IMG/VR virus record: IMGVR_UViG_3300031673_000201
Coordinates: 1-38,856 of that record
DNA: 38,856 bases
Source of the DNA: a virus
Reading direction: 5' to 3' (one strand)
In this document: positions 7,484 to 15,244 of the stretch, in pieces
Layout of the letters: each line of letters opens with the position of its first letter
Position numbering within the stretch: the first letter of the stretch is position 1
Made by a program: the position numbers and the translations under genes
Notes under the pieces: generated by a model
Told to the model about the DNA's origin: nothing
The model's database searches: none
The model's input: only the letters and a program-made list of their open reading frames with translations

Positions 7484-8863
7484 ATGCCTTACGAAAATGA
7501 GCATTCAGCAAGGCTGAAAAATCCGAAGGATTTCGAGCCTGATAGTTTTCGGCGGACCAACGGTGGGACGATATACGGCACTAAAAAGGTGCCCAAGACG
7601 ATCGCTATTATCTGGGCCAAGCTCAAAGGCAAGAGCAAGCCCAAAGATCCGGTAATTCCGCAGGCCTTGAGATTTTCGACCAAGAACTGGACGGTCCAGA
7701 AGGCCAAAAAATGGCTCAAGGACAACAACATAAAATATCAGAGCTTCGAGCCGGCCAAGAAAAAGGAGAAAAGCTCGATGTCAAACGATACCGCACCCGT
7801 CAATGCATGTATATTTAATGATAGTGCCGAGGTGACTTTCGCCAAGGGCGATGATGATAAAAAAAGCAATAACTTCCGGATAGTCGGCTATACCGGCGTG
7901 ATCATGAAGGGTCATTGGTTCTGGGGCAACGTTGCCTTTGATTTGGAAGGGATGAAGTTTGCTAAAAGACGCACGCCGGTTCTCGCTGAGCATTTCAGAG
8001 ATGTCCGGATCGGTTTCACGACCAAACAGGATATTAAAGACCAGGTGATTGTCGAAGGACCGTTCCTCGATAATGACGATGCTCAAAAACTCAAGGCCGA
8101 TATGGAGAAAGGCTTTCCGATGGAGGCATCTTTGCTGGTGCCGCCTTTGATAGTTGAACATGTTAAGGAAGGTGAAAGTGTCAAGGTAAACGGGCATACC
8201 TTGAAAGGCCCGGGTGCTGTTTTTCGCAAATCGACCATCTTGGAAGTGAGCATGTGTGTGTTCGGTTTTGACAGCAATACGAAGTCCTCAGCGTATGCTG
8301 ATAGTGATAATCAAAAAATTAAATTCAATTTAATTCAGGAGACCAATATTATGGCTGGTACAGAAGAAACACAAACAGTAACCGAAATCGAAAGTGTCGA
8401 AAGTTTTGCCGAGCTGTATCCGGAATTCCATAAAGAGATACTGGCTGTGGGACTGGCCGAAGGCCAAAAACAAGAGCGTGACTTATTCGCAGAGCTCCAG
8501 GAGGCCTGTGGTGATGATCATGAGCTGCTGGTCCAATGTTTCAGCGAAAGCAAAACGGCCGCCGAGGCCATGAAGCTTCTCGCTGATAAGCTCGGGAAGG
8601 AAAATACCAAGCTTACCGAAAAGGTCACGGAGCTCCAGAAGGCAAAGCCGGCAGTGGAAGCGGCCCGGGTCGAATTCTCCGATGAGGCTAAACCGCCCGG
8701 TGAAGAGACAGAAACCGGCTCTGCTGATGAGGCGGCCTTGAAGGCGGAATTTGCAGCATCCGCAGATCTGCAGGCTGAATATGGTGGTGATGTCAAGGCG
8801 TACGTGGCGTTTAAGAAAGCTGATGCTGAGGGCCAGGTCAGGATTGCCCACCAAAATAATTAA
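7484..8863 (+). CDS. Prohead protease with C-terminal scaffold
   Basis: 459 aa. The start is ATG 7484 because AAAGGAG lies just upstream, inside a longer ORF beginning at 7469. Residues 1-95 match a module often fused to phage proteases (PYENEHSARLKNP, then FRR, then a WTVQKAKKWLKDN segment). Residues about 110-285 form a protease-like domain with the EKGFPMEASLLVPP and FRKSTILEVSMCVFG segments. The last 170 residues are acidic and helical (EKVTELQKAK), typical of scaffolding. This is the lambda C/Nu3 arrangement. An in-frame internal start makes scaffold alone. The catalytic Ser is probably in the MEAS segment, an inference. Confidence 0.75.
   Translation: MPYENEHSARLKNPKDFEPDSFRRTNGGTIYGTKKVPKTIAIIWAKLKGKSKPKDPVIPQALRFSTKNWTVQKAKKWLKDNNIKYQSFEPAKKKEKSSMSNDTAPVNACIFNDSAEVTFAKGDDDKKSNNFRIVGYTGVIMKGHWFWGNVAFDLEGMKFAKRRTPVLAEHFRDVRIGFTTKQDIKDQVIVEGPFLDNDDAQKLKADMEKGFPMEASLLVPPLIVEHVKEGESVKVNGHTLKGPGAVFRKSTILEVSMCVFGFDSNTKSSAYADSDNQKIKFNLIQETNIMAGTEETQTVTEIESVESFAELYPEFHKEILAVGLAEGQKQERDLFAELQEACGDDHELLVQCFSESKTAAEAMKLLADKLGKENTKLTEKVTELQKAKPAVEAARVEFSDEAKPPGEETETGSADEAALKAEFAASADLQAEYGGDVKAYVAFKKADAEGQVRIAHQNN
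8351..8863 (+). CDS. Internally initiated scaffold protein (Nu3-like)
   Basis: In-frame ATG inside the protease gene with its own CAGGAG (8336-8341) 9 nt upstream; the product is 170 aa, MAGTEETQTV to the shared C-terminus. Nested scaffold starts are well known in lambda (C/Nu3). The region before the ATG is a flexible linker (YADSDNQKIKF), a natural domain boundary. It shares the motif VESFAELYPEFHKEI with the next gene. Expression from this site is inferred. Confidence 0.6.
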   Translation: MAGTEETQTVTEIESVESFAELYPEFHKEILAVGLAEGQKQERDLFAELQEACGDDHELLVQCFSESKTAAEAMKLLADKLGKENTKLTEKVTELQKAKPAVEAARVEFSDEAKPPGEETETGSADEAALKAEFAASADLQAEYGGDVKAYVAFKKADAEGQVRIAHQNN

Positions 8864-8937
8864 CGGCACCCGGGCGGCATCGACTTTCAGACGTTATCAA
8901 AAAACAATATAAACAATTTAGTTAATGAGGTGGTCAA

Positions 8938-9441
8938 ATGACGGACAAAAAGGATACCGACAAAAAGGATGCCGGAAAATCTGCAGCCGGCACGCAGGAA
9001 CCCGAAAAACCTGCAGAGGACAATCAGGGTCCCACAACAGCAGAAATAAAGACGGTGGAGGATTTGGAGGCTTGTTATCCGCACCTGGTTTCGGAGATAA
9101 GAGATGAGGTAATTGAACAAGTCGGGAAGTGCACCGCCAAGAAAGTGAAAGAGAATATGCCCGAGCTCTACGAGCAGATTGTAGCGGAACTTCAAAGCAG
9201 GGGCGGTCCCGATCTGAACGTGCCCGGTTTTTTACTCAAGGTCGATGACCCGGTTGCCGCGGGCACCCTGCGGGCCTTTAAGAAACTGAAGGGGAATGAT
9301 GGATTGAGTTTGCCCTGTGTTTTGCCCTATAAAGACAAGGCGACGAGGGCTGCCCTGGAGAATTACATACTGCGAGCGGATGGCTGCGGCGATCGCAAAA
9401 GGGCTGAAGCCGGCCGGGCGGCAATGAAAAAGATAAAGTAA
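8938..9441 (+). CDS. Scaffold-like or structural head protein
   Basis: 167 aa. A charged disordered N-terminus (residues 1-35) is followed by TVEDLEACYPHLVSEIRDEV, a variant of the VESFAELYPEFHKEI motif in the upstream protease-scaffold protein. The C-terminal half (VPGFLLKVDDPVAAGTLRAFKKL) is unrecognised. Good site AGGTGG before the ATG. It lies between scaffold and decoration genes, so a role in capsid assembly is likely. It may be a duplicated scaffold start region joined to a different domain. Confidence 0.6.
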   Translation: MTDKKDTDKKDAGKSAAGTQEPEKPAEDNQGPTTAEIKTVEDLEACYPHLVSEIRDEVIEQVGKCTAKKVKENMPELYEQIVAELQSRGGPDLNVPGFLLKVDDPVAAGTLRAFKKLKGNDGLSLPCVLPYKDKATRAALENYILRADGCGDRKRAEAGRAAMKKIK

Positions 9442-9442
9442 A

Positions 9443-9471
9443 CCCCATTTTGCTTTCGCAAGAAAGCGGGG
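9443..9471 (+). terminator. Hairpin between head genes
   Basis: GCTTTC-GCAA-GAAAGC stem-loop extended by CCCC/GGGG across a 5-nt bulge. There is no downstream U-run, so it more likely protects or processes mRNA than terminates it. Confidence 0.4.
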
Positions 9472-9516
9472 ATTTGAAGAATGAACGTGAAATAATGTTT
9501 TTTAGGAGATAGTCAA

Positions 9517-10296
9517 ATGACAACATTAGATAAGGACAGTCCGCAAGTTCTGGTTACGGGCGATATGAATGCGATCGGTATTATCGCCGATGATATCGTC
9601 TACGAAGGCGCCATGGTCGGCGATGACGGTGCCGGTTACGGCCGGCCCCTGGTAGCGGGTGACAAGTTTCTCGGTCATAACATTTTTAAGGTGGACAACG
9701 CGGTTCCGGTCGGTGTGGCCGGTGCCAAGAATCTGAGGCTTCGGACGGGCGTGTATCGTATGGTTTGCTCACTGGTCGGGCTGATTACCGATGTGGGTCA
9801 GCCGGTCTACGCATCCGATGATCAGGTGCTTAGTTTCGCCGCATCGATCGCCGGGGTGAAAAATAGTTACGTGGGCAGGATATCGCGTTACGTATCGGCC
9901 ACCAAGATGGAGATCGAGTTCGTGACCTGCGGGCAGGATGAATTCGACCCTAATCCCAACCGGTTGACCGTATCCGCCGCCCATACGACTGTGGACGTCG
10001 ATAACGGCAAGATTATTTACGTTGATACCACTGCGTTAATATCATTTCTCGCAGCTATACCGGGCTACAAGATTACTATAGTAAATGGTGCTGGTTTGGC
10101 AGTTGCAGAGACCACGATAGATTTTAATGCTGCTGAGACGTCTCTCGGCGGCTGCGGTCTGGCAGCTGCTGGCACGCTGCTTACCAATACCAAGGAAACC
10201 GCCCAGCGAGGTGACTTCCTGCAGTTTATCGGTAGCCTTGCCACTACCGGCTGGAATATCGTAAACAAGCGAGGAATCTGGGTATCGTCGACTTAA
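9517..10296 (+). CDS. Capsid decoration protein (DUF2190-like) with extension
   Basis: 259 aa. The first about 150 residues have the order of motifs of small phage decoration/head-stabilising proteins: GDMNAIGIIADDIVYEGAMVG, then GYGRPLVAGDKFLGH, KVDNAVPVG, LRLRTGVYRM and GQPVYASDD. A further about 105 residues (TVSAAHTTVDVDNGKIIYVD onward) resemble a beta-rich appended domain. AGGAGATAG precedes the ATG after a T-run. It sits directly before the major capsid gene but a strong terminator separates them. Expected to bind the outer capsid surface. Confidence 0.75.
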   Translation: MTTLDKDSPQVLVTGDMNAIGIIADDIVYEGAMVGDDGAGYGRPLVAGDKFLGHNIFKVDNAVPVGVAGAKNLRLRTGVYRMVCSLVGLITDVGQPVYASDDQVLSFAASIAGVKNSYVGRISRYVSATKMEIEFVTCGQDEFDPNPNRLTVSAAHTTVDVDNGKIIYVDTTALISFLAAIPGYKITIVNGAGLAVAETTIDFNAAETSLGGCGLAAAGTLLTNTKETAQRGDFLQFIGSLATTGWNIVNKRGIWVSST

Positions 10297-10366
10297 CCGG
10301 GAGGTTTGACAAGTGAAGAGCGGGTTCTCCTTTCGGACGGCCATCTGAGAGGTGCTAAGAACAGAG

Positions 10367-10405
10367 ACGGCAGATAGGTGCCTATCCACCTATCTGCCGT
10401 TTTTT
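10367..10405 (+). terminator. Strong intrinsic terminator between decoration and capsid genes
   Basis: A perfect 14-bp stem (ACGGCAGATAGGTG / CACCTATCTGCCGT) with a 6-nt loop is followed by six T. It probably limits readthrough into or isolates the capsid gene, although no consensus promoter is obvious between it and the capsid start, so partial readthrough may set head protein ratios. Confidence 0.85.
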
Positions 10406-10450
10406 GTTGCCCGGAAAAATAGTAACAATACTTTTTTTAGGAGACTACAA

Positions 10451-11407
10451 ATGGGAGCTCAAGGTTTGGGAAGTCGTGGGATCATCGGCAGATTCTTTGC
10501 CGCACTCGAGATCTACACCGGTGTATCGTGGATCGAGTTGGTTTCGATCCTGTTTGATTCAGACCAGGAATCCGAGACCTACAAATGGCTTGGCCAATCG
10601 CCGGCCCTGCGTGAATGGATCGGAGGCCGGCACGCCAAGGGATTCCGCGAGAGCGGTATCACGATCTTCAACAAGAAATTCGAGGCAACCCTGGACATAC
10701 CCTGCGACTGGCTAAGGCGGGACAAAACCGGCCAGATCAATGTCAGGATTAACGAGTTGGCACAAAGGGCGGTCGGACATTATGGCAAGCTGCTCAGCAC
10801 GCTCATCCTCAACGGCACCACCGGTATTTGCTACGATGGAGCGGAATTCTTTGCCGCTGACCATGAGGAAGGTGAAAGCGGTGAGCAGGCGAATCTGCTG
10901 ACGTCGTCTACAGTTACTGCACTTGAAGTTGTACTCGAAACCGCGCCGACCTGTGCGGAGGCCATTAAGGCAATCCTCGGTGTTATTGCTCATATGCTGG
11001 GCATGAAGGACGATCAGGCTGAGCCGATGAATTCAGAGGCCAAGAATTTCCTGATCATGACCAGCGTAGCGCTGTGGCCTTACTTGGTCCACGCAGTAAT
11101 GGGCGAGCCATCGGCAAATGAATCCAATGTTCTCAAGGAGCTCAAGAGGCAGGGCTTTACCGTCAGTGTTGTGGCAAATCCGCGGCTGACTTATACCAAG
11201 GAATTCGTAACATTCAGGACGGATGCACCGGCCAAGTCTTTGATCCGCCAGGAAGAGGAAAAACTCTCCGTGGGTGCGAAGGCTGAAGGCAGCGAATACG
11301 AATTCGACAACGATGCGCATCAGTACGGGATCAAGGCCATTCGCAACGTAGGGTACGGTTACTGGCAATACGCTTCGCACGCGACTTTGAAAACTGCGGT
11401 AGGTTGA
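10451..11407 (+). CDS. Major capsid protein, Mu gpT-like
   Basis: 318 aa. ATG 10451 is chosen because AGGAG (10439-10443) precedes it at 7 nt; upstream in-frame codons run through the terminator. Motifs of the Mu-like major head subunit are visible: ETYKWLGQSPALREWIGGR, ITIFNKKFEATLDIP, LILNGTTGICYDGAEFFAADH, NFLIMTSVALWP and NPRLTY. It forms the HK97-fold capsid shell. Notably, a Mu-type capsid is combined here with a lambda-type portal and tail. The T-run plus AGGAG in front suggests strong initiation. Confidence 0.88.
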   Translation: MGAQGLGSRGIIGRFFAALEIYTGVSWIELVSILFDSDQESETYKWLGQSPALREWIGGRHAKGFRESGITIFNKKFEATLDIPCDWLRRDKTGQINVRINELAQRAVGHYGKLLSTLILNGTTGICYDGAEFFAADHEEGESGEQANLLTSSTVTALEVVLETAPTCAEAIKAILGVIAHMLGMKDDQAEPMNSEAKNFLIMTSVALWPYLVHAVMGEPSANESNVLKELKRQGFTVSVVANPRLTYTKEFVTFRTDAPAKSLIRQEEEKLSVGAKAEGSEYEFDNDAHQYGIKAIRNVGYGYWQYASHATLKTAVG

Positions 11408-11532
11408 TTGGTTTCTTGGTTCATAGGTGAGAATTTAACTTGTCCTGGGCATAGACTGGTCGGACCGAGGCCGGGCTGTGCCCGACTTTCACCGGTTACT
11501 TTTCACGGGTGCACCTGGCACAAGGAGCTGCT

Positions 11533-11760
11533 ATGGCACTATCAAAACAGGACCGGGCTTATATCCGCGAGGTCGCGGTCAACGCGGCTGGTGAAGTAAG
11601 TAAGCAGGTCATTGAGGACGTACTCAAGTGGCATACAGAGGCGTGTCCACATGGCAAATCGATACTTGCCTCGAAGTGGGGCTTGCTTGGGTTGTGTGTA
11701 GGCTCGGGCGTCGGCGGTGGCGGCATGGTAGCCGTGTTCATAAGAATATTTTCAGGGTGA
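11533..11760 (+). CDS. Small membrane protein, possibly holin-like
   Basis: 75 aa. ATG 11533 follows AAGGAG at 6-7 nt. An N-terminal amphipathic part (YIREVAVNAAGEVSKQVIEDVLKWHTEACPHG) is followed by one hydrophobic Gly-rich segment (WGLLGLCVGSGVGGGGMVAV) near the C-terminus. The layout recalls small phage membrane proteins of the XhlA/holin type but I cannot assign it. It sits between capsid and head-tail joining genes, an unusual place for lysis genes; a structural role is possible. Confidence 0.55.
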   Translation: MALSKQDRAYIREVAVNAAGEVSKQVIEDVLKWHTEACPHGKSILASKWGLLGLCVGSGVGGGGMVAVFIRIFSG

Positions 11761-11764
11761 CTCT

Positions 11765-12109
11765 ATGACGTTAAAAACTTTTGACGAAATTTTGCTGGAT
11801 GACGCCGATATAGTTCTCGATGTTTTTGGAGTAGCGGGTATTTACCGTCCGGACGTTCTGAACAGGGAAATACAGGTGATTGTCCGGTACGTTACGGATG
11901 ATGGCCAGGTTGCACCGGTGGTCAGGCACCGCAGCCCGGTCGTTAATATCAAAGTGGCCAATAGTTCCACTACCGGGATATCGGCCGAGGAGTTCGAGCA
12001 GGGCCACGTAATCAATATGCCTCCGCGTAAGGGTGCCGATCCACGGGACTTTCAACTGGCCAGGATTCTCAAACAGGATGCGGGGATGATTACCATCGAG
12101 GTGCACTGA
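11765..12109 (+). CDS. Head-tail joining protein, FII-like
   Basis: 114 aa beta-rich protein in the position of lambda FII. Features: DDADIVLDVFGVAGIYRP, REIQVIVRY, and RDFQLARILKQDAGMITIEV at the end, the pattern of this connector family. It starts 4 nt after the preceding gene and its stop overlaps the next ATG (TGATG). It would form the connector ring to which the tail attaches. Confidence 0.65.
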   Translation: MTLKTFDEILLDDADIVLDVFGVAGIYRPDVLNREIQVIVRYVTDDGQVAPVVRHRSPVVNIKVANSSTTGISAEEFEQGHVINMPPRKGADPRDFQLARILKQDAGMITIEVH

Positions 12110-12663
12110 TGCTGGCAATAAAAGTTACAGTTGACGAACGCAGCTTTAAAGAAGCGGCACATATTTTGCGGGCCGTGCCCCGGGCGGTGCCGCGGGTATT
12201 TCGCAGGGCTATCGGTCGCACCGTTGATATGGCGGCGACGGATCTGAAGCGCCGGGTCGGTAAGCAGATTACAGCCAAGAAGGGAGATATTGCCAAGGGT
12301 ATCAGTAAAAAAAAGACCACGTTTTACGGTTCTATAGGGGCCAAGCCGTTCCGGCCGGGACTGTTGGCATTCCCGGGCACCAAGCAAACCAAACGTGGTG
12401 TAAGCTATCGACTCAGCCGTACGGCCGGCAGGAAGAGAATAGAGCACGGTTTTATTGCGACGATGCCAAGTGGTCACCGTGGTGTATTTGTAAGAGGTGG
12501 ACCATCCAGATTGCCGATCCGGGAGGTTCGAGGGCCGTCTATTTGGAAGGTAATTACCGATACGGCCGGCCTGTTGAAGGCGTGCACCGATGCTGCAGGT
12601 AAGCGAATGGGCAAGCTCATCAATGATTACATAGATTTAGAGTTTAAACGATGGCAGAAATAA
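12109..12663 (+). CDS. Minor tail protein Z-like
   Basis: 184 aa, basic N-terminal half (RAVPRVFRRAIGRTVDMAATDLKRRV), then SKKKTTFYGSIGAKPFRPGL and FIATMPSGHRGVFVRGG, and VRGPSI, matching the gpZ/HK97 gp10-like tail completion pattern. Start overlaps the preceding stop. Its 3' end overlaps the 3' end of the inverted HNH gene by 20 bp. It functions at the head-tail interface during tail completion. Confidence 0.75.
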   Translation: MLAIKVTVDERSFKEAAHILRAVPRAVPRVFRRAIGRTVDMAATDLKRRVGKQITAKKGDIAKGISKKKTTFYGSIGAKPFRPGLLAFPGTKQTKRGVSYRLSRTAGRKRIEHGFIATMPSGHRGVFVRGGPSRLPIREVRGPSIWKVITDTAGLLKACTDAAGKRMGKLINDYIDLEFKRWQK

Positions 12664-13174
12664 CTTGTTTTTTAGGAATCTCGTTATGACATTTTATGCA
12701 AACAGGGACCACATCGAGCCAATGTTCAGGGGCATAGCCTTTGTAATGATGGTACTCTTTTGCTTGTGCCGGGCAGTAATGGCAAGGCAGAGAATCCGGC
12801 CGGGGCAATTGGCCTTTTCTGATGGCCTTCTCCACGACATTTTTTGCCTTAATTCGTTCGGGATGACGAATTTTATATTGTTTTATAGCAGCGGCTTGGG
12901 CTTTTCTGCGTTTATCGCTTTGGGTGTAACTTTTTCGCGTAGCCTTACCCTTTTCGCTTTGGTCATAGCGTTTTTTTGCGGCCTTGCCATTTTTGCTTTT
13001 GTTGTAGCGTTTTATTTTGGCCTTGCCTTTTTCGCTTTGAAGATAACATTTTTGCCGAGTCCTGCCCTTTTCGCTTTGTCGATAACGTCTTTTACGAGCT
13101 TTATCTTTTTCTGTTTGTCTAGATTTGGTTTGATTGCGAATTCGACAAGTCTTGGTTATGATTTGCTCAGCCAT
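12644..13174 (-). CDS. HNH-type endonuclease with tandem basic repeats
   Basis: 176 aa, opposite in strand to all surrounding tail genes. Residues about 18-95 are six 13-aa repeats of the type (Y)xQSEKGKAxxKR, encoded by 39-bp DNA repeats. The C-terminus carries C131, C134, H142-H143, C159, C162 and H163, a zinc-bound HNH layout (CHYC, YHHYKGY, CIKCH). The combination suggests a DNA-binding nuclease, most likely a free-standing homing-type endonuclease between tail genes. ATG has only a weak GAAGAAA site. It overlaps the Z-like gene tail to tail and occupies the gap before the U-like gene. Confidence 0.75.
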   Translation of the reverse strand: MAEQIITKTCRIRNQTKSRQTEKDKARKRRYRQSEKGRTRQKCYLQSEKGKAKIKRYNKSKNGKAAKKRYDQSEKGKATRKSYTQSDKRRKAQAAAIKQYKIRHPERIKAKNVVEKAIRKGQLPRPDSLPCHYCPAQAKEYHHYKGYAPEHWLDVVPVCIKCHNEIPKKQVISAIV

Positions 13175-13281
13175 AATCGTTTCTTCTACAAACGGTTGCG
13201 GTTAGGGCCGATTGCAAGACATTCTTGCGGTCGGCTCGATTTATTATACAAATCCCGGGGGGTCAATCAAGATTAATAATC

Positions 13282-13740
13282 ATGGAACCGATAGTTGAGA
13301 AAATCGCTGTTTGGATTGAAGAGGAAATCAACGGTGTACAGGACCCGGGTGCTACGTTGACGCTGAGAGCGGTGCGTCCGAAGATCCTCGATTGGCAGGC
13401 ATCGGATTTTAAACACAGCGATGTGATCATAGAAATCATAGACACCAGCACATTAAGCAAAACAACGAGTTCACGAACTGAATTGGCTACCTGGAAACTT
13501 TATGGCATCATCAGAACACTGCCGGCCAATACGGCAGCCGACACCACTCTTGGCCGTATGGCCGAGACAATACGAAAAACTCTTTTAGGCGGTAACAAAA
13601 GAGGCCAGGCGTGCGGAGGACTGGCCCTTAATATCGATTGCCCCGAGACCACTTACTCAATCATGTCGGGCGGGGTAGTGGCCGAGGTGACCGCCCAGGT
13701 AAAGTATGTAACCGCCCTGGCGGACGGTTATAAATCATAG
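13282..13740 (+). CDS. Tail terminator/minor tail protein U-like
   Basis: 152 aa from ATG 13282 (MEPIVEKIAVWIEEEIN); no clear Shine-Dalgarno, and an in-frame TTG at 13225 is possible. The alpha/beta pattern with KYVT near the end and its place between Z-like and V-like genes fit lambda gpU/tail terminator proteins, which cap the tail tube and bind the head. Family assignment is by context and general pattern more than by a diagnostic motif. The missing ribosome site may be a scar of the HNH insertion just upstream. Confidence 0.6.
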   Translation: MEPIVEKIAVWIEEEINGVQDPGATLTLRAVRPKILDWQASDFKHSDVIIEIIDTSTLSKTTSSRTELATWKLYGIIRTLPANTAADTTLGRMAETIRKTLLGGNKRGQACGGLALNIDCPETTYSIMSGGVVAEVTAQVKYVTALADGYKS

Positions 13741-13781
13741 GAGAAATTTCTGAAATCGAAATAAATTAGAAGGAGATTAAA

Positions 13782-14213
13782 ATGACAGCGACCAACGCAA
13801 GAGTAGCGCTTGGAACCATATTGACTTTCAATGGCAATACTATCGGTGAAATACAGAGTCTCAGCGGTACCCGGTCCCGACGTATCATCGATATTTTGAG
13901 CTGTGATAGTTCAGATGAGGCGATCGAAAAGATTGCCGGGGCTTTGAATGAAGGCGAAGTAACATTTCATTGTATTTATGATCCCACCGATGGGGGTGCA
14001 TACAATGATTTAAATACGGATTTCCAGCTTGGTACGAAAGGACTCGCAGGGAATGGGTGCTTAATTACCTATCCCACTGCCGGCAGTCATTTATGCGATG
14101 GTATTATCTCGTCGCTGAGTTTGCCCTCATTCAGCGAGGCCGACGGAGAAATCTCGATTGATGTCACCATCGCTTTAAGCGGCAAGGCAACTTTCACTGA
14201 TATCCCAGGTTAA
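13782..14213 (+). CDS. Major tail tube protein (V-like)
   Basis: 143 aa preceded by AGAAGGAGA. Residues show the typical tube-protein order: ILTFNGNTIGEIQSLSGTRS, IDILSCDSSDEAIEKIAG, GEVTFHCIYDP, GLAGNGCLITYP and the beta-rich SLPSFSEADGEISIDVTIALSG. It polymerises into the tail tube. Position and length agree with short gpV N-domain proteins; no C-terminal Ig-like domain is present. Confidence 0.85.
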   Translation: MTATNARVALGTILTFNGNTIGEIQSLSGTRSRRIIDILSCDSSDEAIEKIAGALNEGEVTFHCIYDPTDGGAYNDLNTDFQLGTKGLAGNGCLITYPTAGSHLCDGIISSLSLPSFSEADGEISIDVTIALSGKATFTDIPG

Positions 14214-14224
14214 GGAGACGAATC

Positions 14225-14635
14225 ATGTTAAGACTAGGCGATACGATTGAGTACCTGGTCGATGTGAGCAGCCCACCTAATCAGAAGGGAATCAGGGGCC
14301 AGACTAAAATCATCGACCGGGAAATACCATTGTGGACCGCGAGATTTCTTTTGCGCGGCGGTAAGGTCAGACTTTATGATCCGGCTTCACCGCTGCAGCT
14401 CGAAGAGGAAGAAACCGAGAAAAGTCCGGATGGTTCGGCCGAGGTTCCCGGGCCAGGTGCCCCCGGGCCGGATACCGAAGCCGGCACTAAAGCAAAATCC
14501 GCCACGGCGGATAAAAAAGAAAGGAGAACCAAAACCAATGGCCAACGGAAAAGTACCAACAAAAGAAATCAAACTGGCGATCATGGACCTAAGAAACCAG
14601 ATCCCCAAAGAAGAGGTGGAAGTGGCGGGGGTTAA
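14225..14635 (+). CDS. Small tail-cluster protein with disordered tail
   Basis: 136 aa. The first about 60 residues (MLRLGDTIEYLVDVSSPP through GGKVRLYDPASPLQL) are folded-looking and beta-rich; the rest is acidic then basic low complexity. The last 98 nt overlap the next gene in another frame, and the Shine-Dalgarno of that gene lies inside it. AAGGAGACGAATC precedes the ATG. Function unknown; it sits where phages often encode a small protein between tube and tail chaperone. The overlap makes the 3' coding part less certain. Confidence 0.55.
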   Translation: MLRLGDTIEYLVDVSSPPNQKGIRGQTKIIDREIPLWTARFLLRGGKVRLYDPASPLQLEEEETEKSPDGSAEVPGPGAPGPDTEAGTKAKSATADKKERRTKTNGQRKSTNKRNQTGDHGPKKPDPQRRGGSGGG

Positions 14636-14972
14636 GGTCTGGGTACACGGCCTGACATCTTATGAGCTCGAGGAGTGGCGCATGTTGAGAAACAATCCGG
14701 AGGGGATAGACACCAATCTGTCGACGGCCAAGCTCTTGCAGCTTGCGTTGCGCGATGAAACCGGGGCAAAAATTTTCACTGCCAAGGAGCTGGCTATAAT
14801 AGCTGGCTTGCCGGCAAAGGACATCGAGCCCCTGTCGAGAGTTGCATTGAGGCTCAGCGGATACGGTGTCGAGGCAGAGGCGGCTATACTAAAAAACTTA
14901 CTGAGGACACCTGGCGGCGATGGCTCGTCCGAACAGCAAGAGAATACAAATGTTCCGTCACCGAGTTCCTAA
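14538..14972 (+). CDS. Tail assembly chaperone, short (G-like) form
   Basis: 144 aa from ATG 14538, with AAGGAG about 11 nt upstream. It contains VKVWVHGLTSYELEEWRMLR and a helical region TNLSTAKLLQLALRDETG, typical of siphovirus tail chaperones. It lies between tail tube and tape measure and carries a canonical slippery heptamer at 14891-14897, making it the equivalent of lambda gpG. It binds tape measure and tube subunits during assembly and is absent from virions. Confidence 0.8.
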   Translation: MANGKVPTKEIKLAIMDLRNQIPKEEVEVAGVKVWVHGLTSYELEEWRMLRNNPEGIDTNLSTAKLLQLALRDETGAKIFTAKELAIIAGLPAKDIEPLSRVALRLSGYGVEAEAAILKNLLRTPGGDGSSEQQENTNVPSPSS

Positions 14973-15223
14973 AAAGGCACACCGGCTGGGAGCTGACAGA
15001 GCTTTACGTTGCCGAGAAGTACTGGCCAACTGGTGAGCCGGCCGATTCGCTGCGTACCTTGCTCATAGGCTTGATGCTTGCAGCTGGCTGGGGCAATAAA
15101 GAGGCTGGCAGAGAAGCTCAGAAAATTTGGCGGAAATTGACCGGCGCAGCCGAACCCGCCACGGCAAACAAAAGGGGAATGAGCGCCGAGGAAATTAAGC
15201 GCAAAATGATGGCGTTAATGTAA
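14538..15223 (+). CDS. Tail assembly chaperone, -1 frameshift (GT-like) form
   Basis: A -1 slip on A AAA AAC (14891-14897, in phase with the zero frame ATA CTA AAA AAC) continues in an open frame without stops from 14897 to TAA at 15221-15223. The extension is 108 aa, beginning LTEDTWRRWLVRTAREYKCS and containing VTEFLKRHTGWELTELYVAE and MMALM at the end. The fused product would be 228 aa. The Trp-rich start is like T-domains of other phages. The extension has no start of its own suited to separate expression, and it ends 21 nt before the next gene. Confidence 0.8.
14891..14897 (+). promoter_or_regulatory. Programmed -1 frameshift slippery site A AAA AAC
   Basis: A canonical X XXY YYZ heptamer in the correct phase for the upstream chaperone frame, followed by an open -1 frame. 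No strong downstream pseudoknot is obvious by eye, though the following sequence is GC-rich (ACACCTGGCGGCGATGG). Confidence 0.8.
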
Positions 15224-15244
15224 TAGGATTTTAGGAGATTTATA

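Noticed and set aside
12665-13276. Plus-strand 203-codon hydrophobic ORF opposite the HNH gene
   Set aside because: It is the complement of basic KGKA-type repeats, giving Phe/Leu-rich sequence; the minus-strand frame has a clear HNH domain.
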